The notes beneath the pieces were generated by a model. It worked only from the letters and a program-made list of their open reading frames with translations, was not told the origin of the DNA and did no database searches. Of a stretch of DNA of 64,000 nucleotides, positions 38,142-48,048 are shown piece by piece. Both the position numbers and the translations under genes were made by a program. Numbering within the stretch: position 1 is the stretch's first letter; each line of letters begins with the position of its first letter. Location: the NCBI RefSeq assembly GCF_014132355.1, contig NZ_BLZO01000118.1, positions 124,001 through 188,000 on the forward strand. Reading direction: 5' to 3'. This DNA comes from Okeania sp. KiyG1 (GTDB lineage: Bacteria; Cyanobacteriota; Cyanobacteriia; Cyanobacteriales; Microcoleaceae).

Positions 38142-38828
38142 ATGTTAAAAAATAGAATTTTTCGATTGGTATTAAGTAGTATTTTATCCATAATAATTTG
38201 CTTAATTATTGGCTATTTTACTCCGAGAAATTGCTTGGATAATTCTTGCAATATGGCTTTATTAGACCAAGGTATATCTATCTATATTTATAATACTGGT
38301 ATCCATACAGATATTCTAGTTCCAGTCAGAACTAAAATTTGGAATTGGCAGCAATATTTAGACTTAAAATTAATAGCTAATCAATCAGCTTCTATCAAAT
38401 ATCTAGCTTTTGGCCTTGGTGATCGAGCTTATTTTCTCGAAACTTATAATGGGACATCATTGCCAATTGTGACAATTTTTAAGGCCATGTTCCTACAAAC
38501 ACCCTCTGCAATGAGGGTATTAGCATATAGAAATATTCCTCAACAATATGAAATTAAGTGTGCTATAATTACTCAAACTAATTACCGTAGGCTGATGGAA
38601 TTTATCAATAATTCCTTCCAGTTAGATACCCAAGGTAATAAAATCAACCTGCTCGTAGATAGTAATTATGGAGGCGGTTTTTATGCAGCAAAAAGTAATT
38701 ATTCGATTTTAAGAGCTTGTAATGATTGGACTGCAGAAGGTATGAAATTAGCAGGAGTAAAAACTCCTGTGTGGTCAGGACTTTCTAGTTCGATTATGTA
38801 TCATATTAACAGTAGGTGCAACTGTTAA
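38142..38828 (+). CDS. DUF2459 family protein (TIGR02117-like)
   Basis: 228 residues with an N-terminal membrane anchor ([20 protein letters not shown]). The DUF2459 core has the [12 protein letters not shown] motif near residue 55, then [18 protein letters not shown], and the C-terminal [22 protein letters not shown] block. The conserved His-Thr-Asp and Asn-Asp-Trp residues suggest a hydrolase-like fold of the NlpC/P60-related type, but no activity is established. The family is sometimes found near urease genes, though none is visible here. It lies 13 bases upstream of the hisA frame and is probably co-transcribed with it. Confidence 0.85.
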   Translation: MLKNRIFRLVLSSILSIIICLIIGYFTPRNCLDNSCNMALLDQGISIYIYNTGIHTDILVPVRTKIWNWQQYLDLKLIANQSASIKYLAFGLGDRAYFLETYNGTSLPIVTIFKAMFLQTPSAMRVLAYRNIPQQYEIKCAIITQTNYRRLMEFINNSFQLDTQGNKINLLVDSNYGGGFYAAKSNYSILRACNDWTAEGMKLAGVKTPVWSGLSSSIMYHINSRCNC

Positions 38829-38862
38829 AAAAATAGTAGTTTTGAATACAAAAATCTTGTCT

Positions 38863-39636
38863 ATGAATATTATTCCCGCAATCGATATACTAGATGGACG
38901 TTGTGTACGGTTATATCAAGGAGATTATAAACGAACGCACGTTTTTAATGATAACCCAGTTGATGTAGCAAAAAGGTGGGTAGATGAAGGAGCAACAAAG
39001 CTACATTTGGTAGACTTAGACGGTGCAAAAGCAGGTCAACCTGTCAATCAAAGGACAATAGAAGCGATTATCAAAGCAGTAGATGTACCAATACAATTAG
39101 GGGGAGGTTTACGCAACTATTCTGCAGTTGCAAGTGTGCTTGCTCTTGGGGTCAAACAAGCTATTTTAGGTACTGTAGCGCTCGAACGACCTCAGTTAAT
39201 ATGTAACCTCTGTCAAGAATTTCCCGGTAAAATTATTGTAGGCATTGATGCCAGAAATGGTAAAGTAGCTACTAAAGGGTGGTTAGAAACATCTGAGGTA
39301 TCAGCAACTGACCTCGCTCGGCAAATGGCTAAACTAAAAGTTGCAGCGATCGTCTATACAGATATTCAGCGAGATGGTACTCTCAAAGGGCCTAACATAC
39401 AATCCTTAAGGGAATTAGCTGCTGTAATTAATATTCCCATTATCGCTTCTGGCGGTATTAGTTCAATTACTGATTTGTTAAATCTGTTAGCACTAGAAGC
39501 CATGGGCGTAGAAGGTGCAATTGTTGGTCGTGCTTTGTACACTGGTGATATTAGTCTGACAGAAGCAAATCAAGCTGTAGGTCAAGGACGTTGGCAAGAT
39601 ATTCCTCCATATTTAGGATATTCTGCTTTTGCCTAA
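38863..39636 (+). CDS. hisA: HisA, ProFAR isomerase
   Basis: 1-(5-phosphoribosyl)-5-[(5-phosphoribosylamino)methylideneamino] imidazole-4-carboxamide isomerase, fourth step of histidine biosynthesis. TIM barrel with the duplicated half-barrel phosphate motifs: [22 protein letters not shown] with the catalytic Asp, [35 protein letters not shown] with the second catalytic Asp, ASGGISS and [11 protein letters not shown]. 257 residues from the ATG at 38863, the usual HisA start. The longer frame from 38842 adds MNTKILS only. Confidence 0.96.
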   Translation: MNIIPAIDILDGRCVRLYQGDYKRTHVFNDNPVDVAKRWVDEGATKLHLVDLDGAKAGQPVNQRTIEAIIKAVDVPIQLGGGLRNYSAVASVLALGVKQAILGTVALERPQLICNLCQEFPGKIIVGIDARNGKVATKGWLETSEVSATDLARQMAKLKVAAIVYTDIQRDGTLKGPNIQSLRELAAVINIPIIASGGISSITDLLNLLALEAMGVEGAIVGRALYTGDISLTEANQAVGQGRWQDIPPYLGYSAFA

Positions 39637-40624
39637 GCTTGAATCAGTTTAATTGCATCTACATCCAATTTATACCAATATGGAATAGGAAGTATAGCAG
39701 GGAACAAAAGTTAGACCCCGCATTGGTGACAGACGTGCTTGGTAGCGCACTTCTGCAACTCAACACTGGGAAAAACATTTCCCCTTATTCAGTTTATCAT
39801 TAGTATAAGTCAAACACTAACTCGTTCCTTGCTATTGTTTCTGTGTTTTTCATTCTTTATTCTCTAAAAGTCAGGGTATTTCTTAGAAGTCAGGAGTTAG
39901 GAGTCAGGACTCAGGAGTCAGAATAAATAGTTTAGATGCCATTTTTTAGTTCATAACTTATCTCATATGATGTCCGGTAGCATCGGTATTGTATAGTGAA
40001 GTAAGGAAGAAGGAAGAGGGAAGAGGGAAGAAGGAAGAGGGAAGAAAGCTTAAAAGCTTGAAAAAACGTAAATTTCCTGTAGATATTCACCCTTGATTTT
40101 ACACAAACGCGCCCCAGCGGACATGATATCATTAGTCAAAAGGATATCTCCTTTCATTAATTGATAATTGATAATGGATAATGGATAATTGATAATTACC
40201 TCTGGTTAAAACCGTTAAGGAATTGAATATAAGGAAATATTATTTCTTTATTTCCCGATCAAGGGAGGCTTCAAGGCGCGAATTATTTAATTATTAATTA
40301 TTCGGTAAAGGATGCACGATCGCCCTTACTATTCGTAAAATTATTTTTCAAAGATGGTATAGTAGTCGCAAAAAAAGATTTAATATTTTATTTAAGTAGT
40401 AGACTGACACAGCTAAAACTGTACACTCTTATTTTTGTTTCTAGTAGACTGACACAGCTTAAATGGTGCATTAGATTATGAGGGTGGGGGCGGGTTTACC
40501 CAGTCGTGGGTGACACCATTAACTTAACGCGGAACCCGCCCCTACTATTGCACCAACTGAATTTTTTAGGCGTGTCACGCCACTAGCTGTCTTTATCTTC
40601 CCACCCTCCTTCTTGAACTTACAA
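39637..40624. other. Repeat-rich spacer
   Basis: Contains purine runs AAGGAAGAAGGAAGAGGGAA (40004-40045), ATR copy 10 (40153-40312), and two AGTAGACTGACACAGCT direct repeats (40397-40413, 40443-40459) with a TTTTTTAGGCGTGTCACGCC palindrome nearby (40562). No gene. Confidence 0.55.
40153..40312 (+). repeat. ATR copy 10
   Basis: TTCATTAATTGATAATTGAT, AATGGATAATTGATAATTAC, CTCTGGTTAAAACCGTTAAG, GAATATAAGGAAATATTATT, CCCGATCAAGGGAGGCTTC, AAGGCGCGAATTATTTAATT and ATTAATTATTCGGTAA. It lacks the GGCGAGG hairpin of longer copies. Confidence 0.75.
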
Positions 40625-41230
40625 TTATTTAGTAAAAATAGTTAGTAATACTGCTCCCAACAAATAGTGATTTGCTTGTAAATTTAATCCAGTTTCTTTA
40701 CCTAATTGTTCGCGAACTGTTGGACTATAAAGCTTAATTCCACCAGGAGAAATATTCAAAGACTGAAATTCATCTTGCCACTTAAAATAGGAATCAACTA
40801 AATAGAAAAATCCTCCTGGACGTAAAACTCGACTAACTTCATTAAATACTTGTTGAGGATGAGGATAATGTAAAAAACTAATTGTATTAAAAACGGCATC
40901 AAATTGTTCATTAGCAAAAGGCATCTCTTCAGCATTTCCTATTAAAAATGTTACACTTTCTGAATGACGATTACGACTATTAGCTTGATCGACCATTTCG
41001 GGAGATAAATCTAAACCAGTACCTTGAAGATTTGGAAAATTAATAGCAAGACGATGTAGAAGTTTTCCAGTCCCACAACCTAAATCTAATACATTTGCTG
41101 GACTTGGCAGATTTACATACTCCAATAATCTTTGATGTACTGCTTGATAAACTACAGATGGAAATAACCAATCATAATTAGGGGCCCAAAGATCGAAAAA
41201 TTTTTGTTTAGAGGAAATATTATTTGTCAT
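40625..41230 (-). CDS. Class I SAM-dependent methyltransferase
   Basis: 201 residues from the ATG at 41230 (MTNNISSKQKFFDLWAPNYD), a better start than the upstream in-frame ATG at 41266 because it matches the usual N-terminus of the family. Motif I is VLDLGCGTGKLLHRLA, followed by TGLDLSPEMVDQA, NAEEMPFANEQFDAVF and EVSRVLRPGGFFYLVD, all of the Methyltransf_11/UbiE-like fold. It lies immediately downstream of upp on the same strand, so an operon is likely. The substrate is unknown. Confidence 0.88.
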   Translation of the reverse strand: MTNNISSKQKFFDLWAPNYDWLFPSVVYQAVHQRLLEYVNLPSPANVLDLGCGTGKLLHRLAINFPNLQGTGLDLSPEMVDQANSRNRHSESVTFLIGNAEEMPFANEQFDAVFNTISFLHYPHPQQVFNEVSRVLRPGGFFYLVDSYFKWQDEFQSLNISPGGIKLYSPTVREQLGKETGLNLQANHYLLGAVLLTIFTK

Positions 41231-41266
41231 ATAGCAGTTATGTTTGAGTTCATAGGAAAATAACAA

Positions 41267-41899
41267 TTATCTCGTTCCATACAAGCGATCGCCTGCATCT
41301 CCTAATCCTGGAATAATATAACCATGTGCATCTAATTTTTCATCAATAGCAGCAGTGTATAAAGGTATATCTGGGTGATAGTTATGGAAATTTTCAATTC
41401 CCTCTGGTGCTGCCAATAAACACAGAAACCGAATTGACTCTGGGTTAAATTCTTTAATCCGATCAACTGCTGCTATTGCTGAATTTCCAGTTGCCAACAT
41501 TGGGTCAATTATTAACACATCTCGCTGGTCAATATCATGGGGAACTTTGAAATAATATTCTACAGCAACTAAAGTGCTAGGGTCACGATACAAACCAATA
41601 TGTCCCACTCTTGCTGTAGGTATTAGCTCTAAAATTCCATCAAGAAGTCCTTGACCTGCTCGCATAATGGAAACAATCACCATTTTTTTTTCAGCAGCTA
41701 ACATGGGTGCTTCCATCAATTTCATTGGTGTCTGAATTTGTTGATATTTTATTGGTAAATCACGAGTTACTTCATAAGCTAATAACATTCCTATTTCTTT
41801 TAGCAGTTGGCGAAATTGAGCAGTGGTAGTCTCTATTCTGCGTAATAATGTCAATTTATGCTGAACTAATGGATGATTAATGATAGTAGTTTTTGTCAT
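41267..41899 (-). CDS. upp: Uracil phosphoribosyltransferase
   Basis: Converts uracil and PRPP to UMP. 210 residues, full length. The PRPP-binding motif is [18 protein letters not shown]. The uracil-binding C-terminal segment is [44 protein letters not shown] and [17 protein letters not shown] are also family blocks. In the URC uracil-degradation pathway this enzyme (Urc6 in yeast) is required because catabolism proceeds through UMP or a ribosylated intermediate. URC4 is 1.1 kb upstream and URC1 is at 58.7 kb. Confidence 0.96.
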   Translation of the reverse strand: MTKTTIINHPLVQHKLTLLRRIETTTAQFRQLLKEIGMLLAYEVTRDLPIKYQQIQTPMKLMEAPMLAAEKKMVIVSIMRAGQGLLDGILELIPTARVGHIGLYRDPSTLVAVEYYFKVPHDIDQRDVLIIDPMLATGNSAIAAVDRIKEFNPESIRFLCLLAAPEGIENFHNYHPDIPLYTAAIDEKLDAHGYIIPGLGDAGDRLYGTR

Positions 41900-42611
41900 T
41901 TTATAATCTAGTTTTATTCATCAAATATTGTTCGTAACATTATTGTTTAAAAATGTTATAAATTATCATAAAATACAGAGACCTCTAAAACAAATTTAGG
42001 TAGTAATGTACAATAGTAGCGAGGTACATTTTTTTACTTGATTAAATTCTTTAAAAATCAAAATAAAGTATATACTTCACCACATTTAAAATAGTCTAAA
42101 TTACCAAATTTATTAACTAGACATCTCCAATAGTCATTTCAGTTATCAGTTATCAGTTGTCAAAAATAAAGTTAATTATCTTACTATATACATTAATTAT
42201 TTCCGCCTACTACTTACCACCTACTTGTTCTTTTCTGGAGATATGTACTAAATTAGTTGGCATTACTGAATTAAGGTATCAAAGTAGATTTATAGGGAAC
42301 AGGGAACAGTTAATATTAACAAGTAGGGCGTTGCTGAATTGAAGTATGAATGCACGATTTTTTGGTTCTGGTCAAGCCCCCGCGCATCCCCCGTTCAACA
42401 AAAAAGCGCAGCAACATCTGGCTTCCCCCTTTCTAAGGGGGACGGGAGGGGGATCAAGGGGGACTTTTAGAGTTTTATTACCCCCAAATTGGCTTGCTCG
42501 GGTAGCTCTGCATCATACCCAGAATCAGCAACGCCCAAGTAGTTCAAACAATCTAAAATAAAAATCCAAAATACAGAATTATTAAATCATACCCAGAATC
42601 AACAATGCCAA
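41900..42611. other. Spacer with a complete MITE
   Basis: AT-rich upstream part (upp promoter), then GTTATCAGTTATCAGTTGTC direct repeats (42139-42160), a GGGAACAGGGAACAG run and MITE-C (42326-42536). No gene. Confidence 0.6.
42326..42536. mobile_element. MITE-C, 211 bp with AAGTA target duplication
   Basis: Perfect 12-bp inverted ends GGGCGTTGCTGA / TCAGCAACGCCC. Flanked by AAGTA on both sides (42321-42325 and 42537-42541). The interior holds CCCCGCGCATCCCCCGTT and GCTTCCCCCTTTCTAAGGGG; a related interior without these ends is at 44430-44520. No ORF. Confidence 0.82.
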
Positions 42612-42986
42612 TTAGTTATATACTAATGCTTCCTTTTCTCTAGTAATTTCAATAGTAACTTTGCCACTAAAATCTGGTATTGGAGCTGCTAACTTAGTTA
42701 CACTAACCTTGACATTTTGTACTAATGATTCTTGCAAAATAGCCGTAGCGATCGCATCAGCTACTTTTTCTAACAAAGCAAACTTAGAATTTTTTATAAG
42801 CTTTTGGACAGTATTAATTATGCTGCTGTAATCTACAGTATCTTCCAAAGCATCGCTTTTACTTGCAGCATTCAAATCTAACCCTATAGTTAAATCTACT
42901 TCAAACCATTGTCCCAATATTTTTTCTTCTGGAAAAAAGCCGATGTACCCATAGCAGCGAATTCCAGTAATTGAGATTGAGTCCAT
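42612..42986 (-). CDS. folB: Dihydroneopterin aldolase
   Basis: Folate biosynthesis: 7,8-dihydroneopterin to 6-hydroxymethyl-7,8-dihydropterin plus glycolaldehyde. 124 residues, normal size. MDSISITGIRCYGYIGFFPEEKILGQWFEVDLTI contains the catalytic Glu of the E-x(n) loop. DTVDYSSIINTVQKLI and FALLEKVADAIATAIL are substrate-pocket segments, and VTKLAAPIPDF carries the conserved lysine. It follows the DUF1688 gene by about 36 bases on the same strand. Confidence 0.95.
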   Translation of the reverse strand: MDSISITGIRCYGYIGFFPEEKILGQWFEVDLTIGLDLNAASKSDALEDTVDYSSIINTVQKLIKNSKFALLEKVADAIATAILQESLVQNVKVSVTKLAAPIPDFSGKVTIEITREKEALVYN

Positions 42987-43022
42987 AATTACTAATTAAA
43001 AACTGTTCCATCACTCTTTATT

Positions 43023-44234
43023 TTAATCGGAGGCGAACCATCTTTTTCTTAATTCTTTTGCTATTTTTCGCCCTGCTGTCCATGTGCCTCCTTGTAAGAC
43101 TTTTATCAGTGGTAATTCTGAACTATTTAAGTTAAGTTTTTGTTGAATTACTTGAGCAACTTTGCCTAAAAGACTAATAGTTAATGCTCTCCATTCTACA
43201 ATAATTTCTGAACCTGGTAAATGTTGCTGTTGTAAAACTAGAGGGTTTTTAATTTGTATTAGTCCTATATCTATAAATAAGCCACCATTCCGATATTCTG
43301 CTAATCCAGTTAAATCATCTAATCCAATTATTTTTAAACCCAATTCTTGTAATGGTTCAAGCAATGAGTATGTTAACCATTGAGATAATTTATGAAAAGG
43401 TATATATTCATCCCCTAAACAGTCAGTTTTGAGCAGAGAATGAGACCAAACATCTCCTAAATTAATCCCTGAAATATTACTACGTCCTGGCCAAATATCA
43501 CCCAACCCCTCCAATACAGCATTTAATACTGAAGTAGCTTGAATTACTTCTTTATTGGCCTGATTTTGCCACAAATAATCAACCATATTTCCTGGACGTG
43601 GACTCTCAATGCCAAATAACTGAGGATGTTGATTTAACACTTGTCCTAAGCGTTGTAGCAATTCCAGACGACCTTCAAGACCCACCAATGGATTTTCTGG
43701 ACTAACTTGGAATCCTTGAGTTAAAGTCTGAAGATTAATTTGGGAAAGTCCTCTAGTATCTGCTTGCCAGGGAAAATCGGGATTACTAGAAAAAAAACCT
43801 TGGCAAAATAGTCGGAAACTACAAACTGCTAAACCTTCCGAACGGCTAAATATTAAGCTTGTTTCAGGTTCAGTGTATTGCCAGTTTATGCCCGCACCCG
43901 CATCTAGTAGTACACTAATAATGGCTAAATCAAATTTAACTTTGGCCTTTTCTAGAGGTGTGAGTCCTGCCAACATTTGGTCAAGTTCAGCTAGGCGAGG
44001 TATATCTCCTACTTGGAAATGTCGCCAACGACTATGGAAGGGTATATCTAGTTTGGGATACTGCTCCAGGATTACATTAATAACATAGTCGGCACATTTA
44101 TCTAGTTGAGTTAAATCGACTCGAAAATTATTGAGTTGGTCTTGACAAGCAAGATTAAATATGCAGTCGCATCTTTCTCGAATGGCCTGGGGAGTTCTTA
44201 GATATGTAATAACTTCTGGGATTTTTTTATTCAT
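43023..44234 (-). CDS. URC4: URC4 / DUF1688 uracil-catabolism protein
   Basis: 403-residue DUF1688 protein, the bacterial homologue of yeast Urc4/Urg3. Family blocks seen are YLRTPQAIRERC at the N-terminus, IPFHSRWRHFQVG, DLAIISVLLDAGAGINWQY, RSEGLAVCSFRLFCQGFFSS, NPLVGLEGRLELLQRLG, IWPGRSNISGINLGDVW, EYRNGGLFIDIGLI and ALTISLLGKVAQ. In Lachancea kluyveri URC1, URC4 and the uracil phosphoribosyltransferase URC6 are needed to use uracil as nitrogen source. The exact reaction of URC4 is not fully defined. Same strand and close to upp. Confidence 0.92.
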   Translation of the reverse strand: MNKKIPEVITYLRTPQAIRERCDCIFNLACQDQLNNFRVDLTQLDKCADYVINVILEQYPKLDIPFHSRWRHFQVGDIPRLAELDQMLAGLTPLEKAKVKFDLAIISVLLDAGAGINWQYTEPETSLIFSRSEGLAVCSFRLFCQGFFSSNPDFPWQADTRGLSQINLQTLTQGFQVSPENPLVGLEGRLELLQRLGQVLNQHPQLFGIESPRPGNMVDYLWQNQANKEVIQATSVLNAVLEGLGDIWPGRSNISGINLGDVWSHSLLKTDCLGDEYIPFHKLSQWLTYSLLEPLQELGLKIIGLDDLTGLAEYRNGGLFIDIGLIQIKNPLVLQQQHLPGSEIIVEWRALTISLLGKVAQVIQQKLNLNSSELPLIKVLQGGTWTAGRKIAKELRKRWFASD

Positions 44235-45000
44235 TAAAAATCAAAGTTGAAGAATATAATATTAGGATTTACGCATGAGGTACGAAAAACTAGGATTTGA
44301 GATTGCTTTCCCTCCCGGAATGCTGCGCAAACCCTGTCGGTCGCTTCGGACGAAAATAAGTTGCAGGTGCGTAAGTCCTGAATATAAAAGGAATATATAG
44401 CATTTCTCATAAAGATGAGGTACATTTACGATCCCCCGCGCATCCCCCGTTTAACAAAAAGCGCAGCATCTTATGGTTTCCCCGATCTTCGGGGACGGGA
44501 GGGGGATCGATAAAGGGGGACTTTGAAACTTTTAAGCGGTTCCCCCTTATTAAGCTATGCTTTATAAATATCTTTCTTAAGATAAAACTTGACACAATCG
44601 ACAAGTTATGTATTAGCCTTCCAAAGATTTTTGCCAGAGAAAAAGTGTATTAAAAAGTAGATTTTTCTTGATAACTTAAGTAGTTTTTCCTATATAAATT
44701 GGTTCTTTCTCCTTTCTCCCCTGCTCCCTACTCCCCTTCCCTTCCTGGGAGGGGTTAGGGTGGGTCACACAAGGTTTTCAGGAGTTCCTTATAAGGGATA
44801 GCTTATTAAGGGGGTTAGGGGGGATCTAAAACTGTATCTAACCAATTTGAGAAACGCTATAATATAAATAGTAAATTAGAAAAAACTATCACAGGCATCA
44901 TGCTATTAAAAACGTTTTAGTTGATGAGAAACTTGGGTAGTTTATTGTTGGTTTTTCTAAATTTAATTCAGCAAAAAATCAGGTCAAAAATTCCCTAGTA
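44235..45000. other. Spacer with MITE-derived sequence
   Basis: MITE-A-like element at 44262-44384, MITE-C-type interior (44425-44525, CCCCGCGCATCCCCCGTT), and a GGGGAGGGTTAGG-like block (about 44745). No gene. Confidence 0.5.
44262..44384. mobile_element. MITE-A-like element
   Basis: Ends AGGATTTACGCATGAGGTAC and GGTGCGTAAGTCCTG. The first 45 bases match the sequence at 33784-33830. The interior has GGAATGCTGCGCAAACC and GGTCGCTTCGGACGA. No ORF. Confidence 0.6.
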
Positions 45001-45514
45001 ATGTCTCATCAAGTTCACTTCAGTCAATCAGAAAAACAAGAGAATAATGTAGCTGTTGCTCTTGGTAGTAATCTTGGTGATTCTTTAAGTATTCTAGAAA
45101 ATGCAATCCAAATTTTATCCAAAACTCCAGGTATTACCTTAAATACTTATTCTAGTTGGTATCGGACTAAACCTATCGGTCCAAAACAACCAGATTATCT
45201 GAATGGTTGTGCATTATTAAAAGTAGAATTAACTCCTCAAAATTGTTAGAAATTATTTTGGATATAGAAAACAATTTAAGCGAGTACGTTTAGTACATTG
45301 GGGACCTAGAACTTTAGACCTAGACTTAATCCTATATGATGATTTAATATTAGATATTCCGAATCTGCAAATCCCCCACCCTCGGATGAGAGAAAGAGCT
45401 TTTGTTCTCGTACCCCTAGCAGAAATAGCCCCTAATTGGATAGACCCAGTTTCGGGAAAGGCGATCGCTCAACTTCTAGAAGAGGTAGAATGTTCGGGAG
45501 TATCTAAGCTTTAA
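45001..45514 (+). pseudogene. folK: FolK (HPPK), two frameshifts
   Basis: 2-amino-4-hydroxy-6-hydroxymethyldihydropteridine pyrophosphokinase, the step after FolB. VAVALGSNLGDSLSILENAI, SSWYRTKPIGPKQPDYLNGC, then in the next frame LLEIILDIENN, and in a third frame RVRLVHWGPRTLDLDLILYD (catalytic Asp pair) and IPHPRMRERAFVLVPLAEIAP. The first break is a missing A at about 45238-45242. The second is a missing base at about 45281. The gene is otherwise complete (about 170 aa). Loss of folK would block folate synthesis, so a second copy, slippage or a sequence error is likely. Confidence 0.9.
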
Positions 45515-45543
45515 GCTGGCAAGTTAAAATAGCAATTCTACTA

Positions 45544-46263
45544 ATGATCAAAAAAGCACTCGTAACAGGTTCCGCAGTGGGAATAGGTAGAGCGATCGCT
45601 CTCGATTTAGCAAGTAAAGGATTTGATGTAGCATTTCATTATAACCGCAGTGCAGAGGCAGCTAACCAAGCAACTCAAGAAGCAGCTACTTATGGAGTAA
45701 AATCTGTAGCTCTACAAGCAGATATTACCAAACCAGAGCAAGCTCAGTTTCTAGTAGAAAATGCAGCAGCACAATTGGGTGGTTTATCAGTAGTAGTTAA
45801 TAATGTGGGTAACTACCTGAGAAAACCAATTAGCAAAACATCTATAAAAGAGTGGCAGGAAGTTATTAATTCTAACCTCAATGCCACTTTTTATATTACT
45901 AAAGCAGCACTTCCCTATCTCAAAGCAGCAAATGGCGCACACATAGTTAATTTTGCTTGTGCTAGTGCCCAAAATATAGCAGCACGACGAACGAATACAG
46001 CTTATATGATTGCCAAAACTGGTATTATCATATATACTAAATCATTAGCTCTTGAATTAATTAAAGATAAAATTACTGTTAATGTAGTATCTCCTGGAGT
46101 CGCAGAAAATTCTTGGGATGTAGAAGAAATGATTCCTAAATTACCAGCTAAACGTCCAGCAAAGTTGACAGAAATTAACCATGCTGTTTGGTTTTTTATT
46201 AACCCTGATTCTGAGTATATTACAGGGCAAATTTTGGAAGTTTCTGGTGGTTGGAATTTATAG
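45544..46263 (+). CDS. SDR-family reductase (pteridine-reductase-like candidate)
   Basis: Classical short-chain dehydrogenase/reductase, 239 residues. TGSAVGIGRAIAL binds NADP(H). VVVNNVGNY, the serine region ACASAQ and YMIAKTG (YxxxK) make the catalytic set, and VVSPGVAENSWD follows. The C-terminal EYITGQILEVSGGWNL is FabG-like. It starts 30 bases after folK and is followed by a PTPS homologue, so a reductase of a dihydropterin (FolM/PTR1-type role) is a reasonable inference. Sequence alone would also allow a 3-oxoacyl-ACP reductase. Confidence 0.85.
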   Translation: MIKKALVTGSAVGIGRAIALDLASKGFDVAFHYNRSAEAANQATQEAATYGVKSVALQADITKPEQAQFLVENAAAQLGGLSVVVNNVGNYLRKPISKTSIKEWQEVINSNLNATFYITKAALPYLKAANGAHIVNFACASAQNIAARRTNTAYMIAKTGIIIYTKSLALELIKDKITVNVVSPGVAENSWDVEEMIPKLPAKRPAKLTEINHAVWFFINPDSEYITGQILEVSGGWNL

Positions 46264-46474
46264 ATGGTTCATTAATTGATAATTGATAATGGATAATTGA
46301 TAATTACCTCTGGTTAAAACCACTCTTGATTGAATATAAGGAAATATTATTTCTTCTCTTGGTTGATTGGATATGGCGAGGGGACCTCGCCATCCCTCAA
46401 CCGCTTTTTTCCCCTTAAAAGGGAGGCTTTAAACCAGAATTATTTAATTATTAATAATTAATAATTCGGTAAGG
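46264..46474 (+). repeat. ATR copy 11 (full-length)
   Basis: GTTCATTAATTGATAATTGA through AATTACCTCTGGTTAAAACC, GAATATAAGGAAATATTATT, TCTTGGTTGATTGGATATGG, the CGAGGGGACCTCGCCATC hairpin, CAACCGCTTTTTTCCCCTTA, AAGGGAGGCTTTAAACC and the iterated TTAATAATTAATAATTCGG end. It starts two bases after the SDR stop codon. Confidence 0.8.
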
Positions 46475-47001
46475 CAGAAGGCAGAGGGCAGAGGGCAGAA
46501 GGGAAGAAAAGGCTAGAAGGGAGAAAGTTTTTTGATGACTGATTATTCGGAAATTATATAATATATTGCTGATAATTGCGGGAAATTTTATATTCAAAAA
46601 ATAGCTACAATCAAATAAGTAATAGAGAAAAATTTAACTTATGTAAGTTGGTAAACTTCTGACTAAGAAATTAAGCAGGAAGACTTTCATATCAAGTCTC
46701 ATTAATTAGCCATAATAAAAAAGATACATGATATTAGTTATCTAGGAGAAAAGGAAGGAGGAAAAAACTTAAACTTGACTAGATACTTCCCAAGAGTTGA
46801 GATATAGTAGATTCGGTGGTTAATGTGGTACAATTGACAAAATGAATATTTTTTACCGAATAATAAAGGTTTAAAGCCTCTACTTTAAAGGAGAAAAAAT
46901 TTTCCCTACCGCGTCAATCCTCTTCTTTTCAAGAATAGGTAATTGTTAATAATTAATAATTAATTGTTGAACTATTCCCTCTAATTATTCAGGATATAGT
47001 A
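46475..47001. other. Spacer upstream of the PTPS gene
   Basis: GGCAGAGGGCAGAGGGCAGAA run (46477-46500), AT-rich sequence, and ATR copy 12 (46853-46980). The start of the next gene follows the repeat by about 20 bases. Confidence 0.5.
46853..46980 (-). repeat. ATR copy 12 (short variant)
   Basis: TTACCGAATAATAAAGGTTT, AAAGCCTCTACTTTAAAGG, AAAATTTTCCCTACCGCGTC, AATCCTCTTCTTTTCAAG, GGTAATTGTTAATAATTAAT and TTGTTGAACTA. Nearly parallel to copy 2 at 3710, including the position just upstream of a gene start. Confidence 0.7.
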
Positions 47002-47454
47002 ATGGTATTAAATGGAAAAAAAGAGGAAAAATGTCAAACTCTCAAAAATGAATCTAACTCAGAAACTTGGATAATAGGTAAAGAATTTAGATTTGAAGCT
47101 TCCCATCAACTACCTAATCACGATGGGAAATGTGCAAGATTACATGGTCATTCTTGGCGTGGTGTTATTTATATTTCTGGTAATGAATTAGTAAACTCTG
47201 GTGCAAAGCAGGGTATGATTATGGATTATGGAGATATAAAAAAACATCTAAAACCCCTTCTAGATGATTATTTAGACCACTACCACTTAAACGAAACTAC
47301 AGGCTTAGTTAATCCTACCAGTGAAGCGATCGCTAAATGGATTTATGAACAATTAGAACATAAAATTCCCGGACTTGTAGCAGTTAGAATTGATGAAACT
47401 TGTACGAGTCAATGTATTTATTCAAAAGGGAAAGGTAATTTTATTTATCTTTGA
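47002..47454 (+). CDS. queD: 6-pyruvoyl-tetrahydropterin synthase / QueD family
   Basis: T-fold enzyme acting on 7,8-dihydroneopterin triphosphate, to 6-carboxytetrahydropterin (QueD, queuosine route) or 6-pyruvoyltetrahydropterin (biopterin). Zinc histidines lie in FEASHQL (H35) and LHGHSW (H48, H50), the catalytic Cys in KCARLHGH (C44), and the glutamate in RIDETCTSQC. The Asp/His pair of the proton relay is in LDHYHLNET. NPTSEAIAKWIYEQL is the family's substrate helix. 150 residues, with a polar N-terminal extension of about 25 residues. The choice between QueD and PTPS roles needs the wider genome. Confidence 0.9.
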   Translation: MVLNGKKEEKCQTLKNESNSETWIIGKEFRFEASHQLPNHDGKCARLHGHSWRGVIYISGNELVNSGAKQGMIMDYGDIKKHLKPLLDDYLDHYHLNETTGLVNPTSEAIAKWIYEQLEHKIPGLVAVRIDETCTSQCIYSKGKGNFIYL

Positions 47455-48048
47455 GGGAGTAGGGAGTAGGGAGTAGGGGGAATTTTTAAAGGTTCTATGT
47501 TTTTTATTAACTAGCTCCTAGTTAGATAATTAAACTTAATAATTACGACCTAACTCGTGAATTATTTCTTCCTCAAGAAAATTAGGATTATTAATACAAC
47601 AATATATAGAGATTTATATCAGGTCTCATTAATTAGACGTAATAAAAATTATCTTCATCAATTATCTTGAGAATTTATCAAATTTTCTCCTACTCTGTAG
47701 GGACGTTACATGCAACGTCCCTACCCCCTACTCCCTAATAATGTTATTTGTGGGTATTTAAAGAGACATGATATTAGTTCTATGAAGAAAATGATAGGAA
47801 TTATGAGAGGGGGACCCGCATTATTCTCAAATTTGATTACAGCAAGAATTTAACTTCTGACTTCTAACTTCTGACTTCTGACTTCAGCTAGTTTGGTATT
47901 TAGAATAGGACTTACGCAGTAAAACCTATTTTCGTCATTATTCTCAAATTTGATTACAGTAAGAATTTAACTTCTGACTTCTAACTTCTGACTTCTGACT
48001 TCAACTATATCAGGTATACTAAAAAGTTAAAGTTTAGGGAATTAAAAA
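47455..48048. other. Spacer with direct repeats
   Basis: GGGAGTAGGGAGTAGGGAGT run at 47455, a GGGACGTTACATGCAACGTC palindrome at 47699, and two copies of a 65-base unit (47822-47886, 47939-48003) starting TTATTCTCAAATTTGATTAC. A MITE-A type end (AGGACTTACGCAG) lies at 47927. No gene. Confidence 0.6.

Noticed and set aside
42346-42561. 71-codon open frame
   Set aside because: Lies almost entirely in MITE-C, and its translation is repeat-derived.
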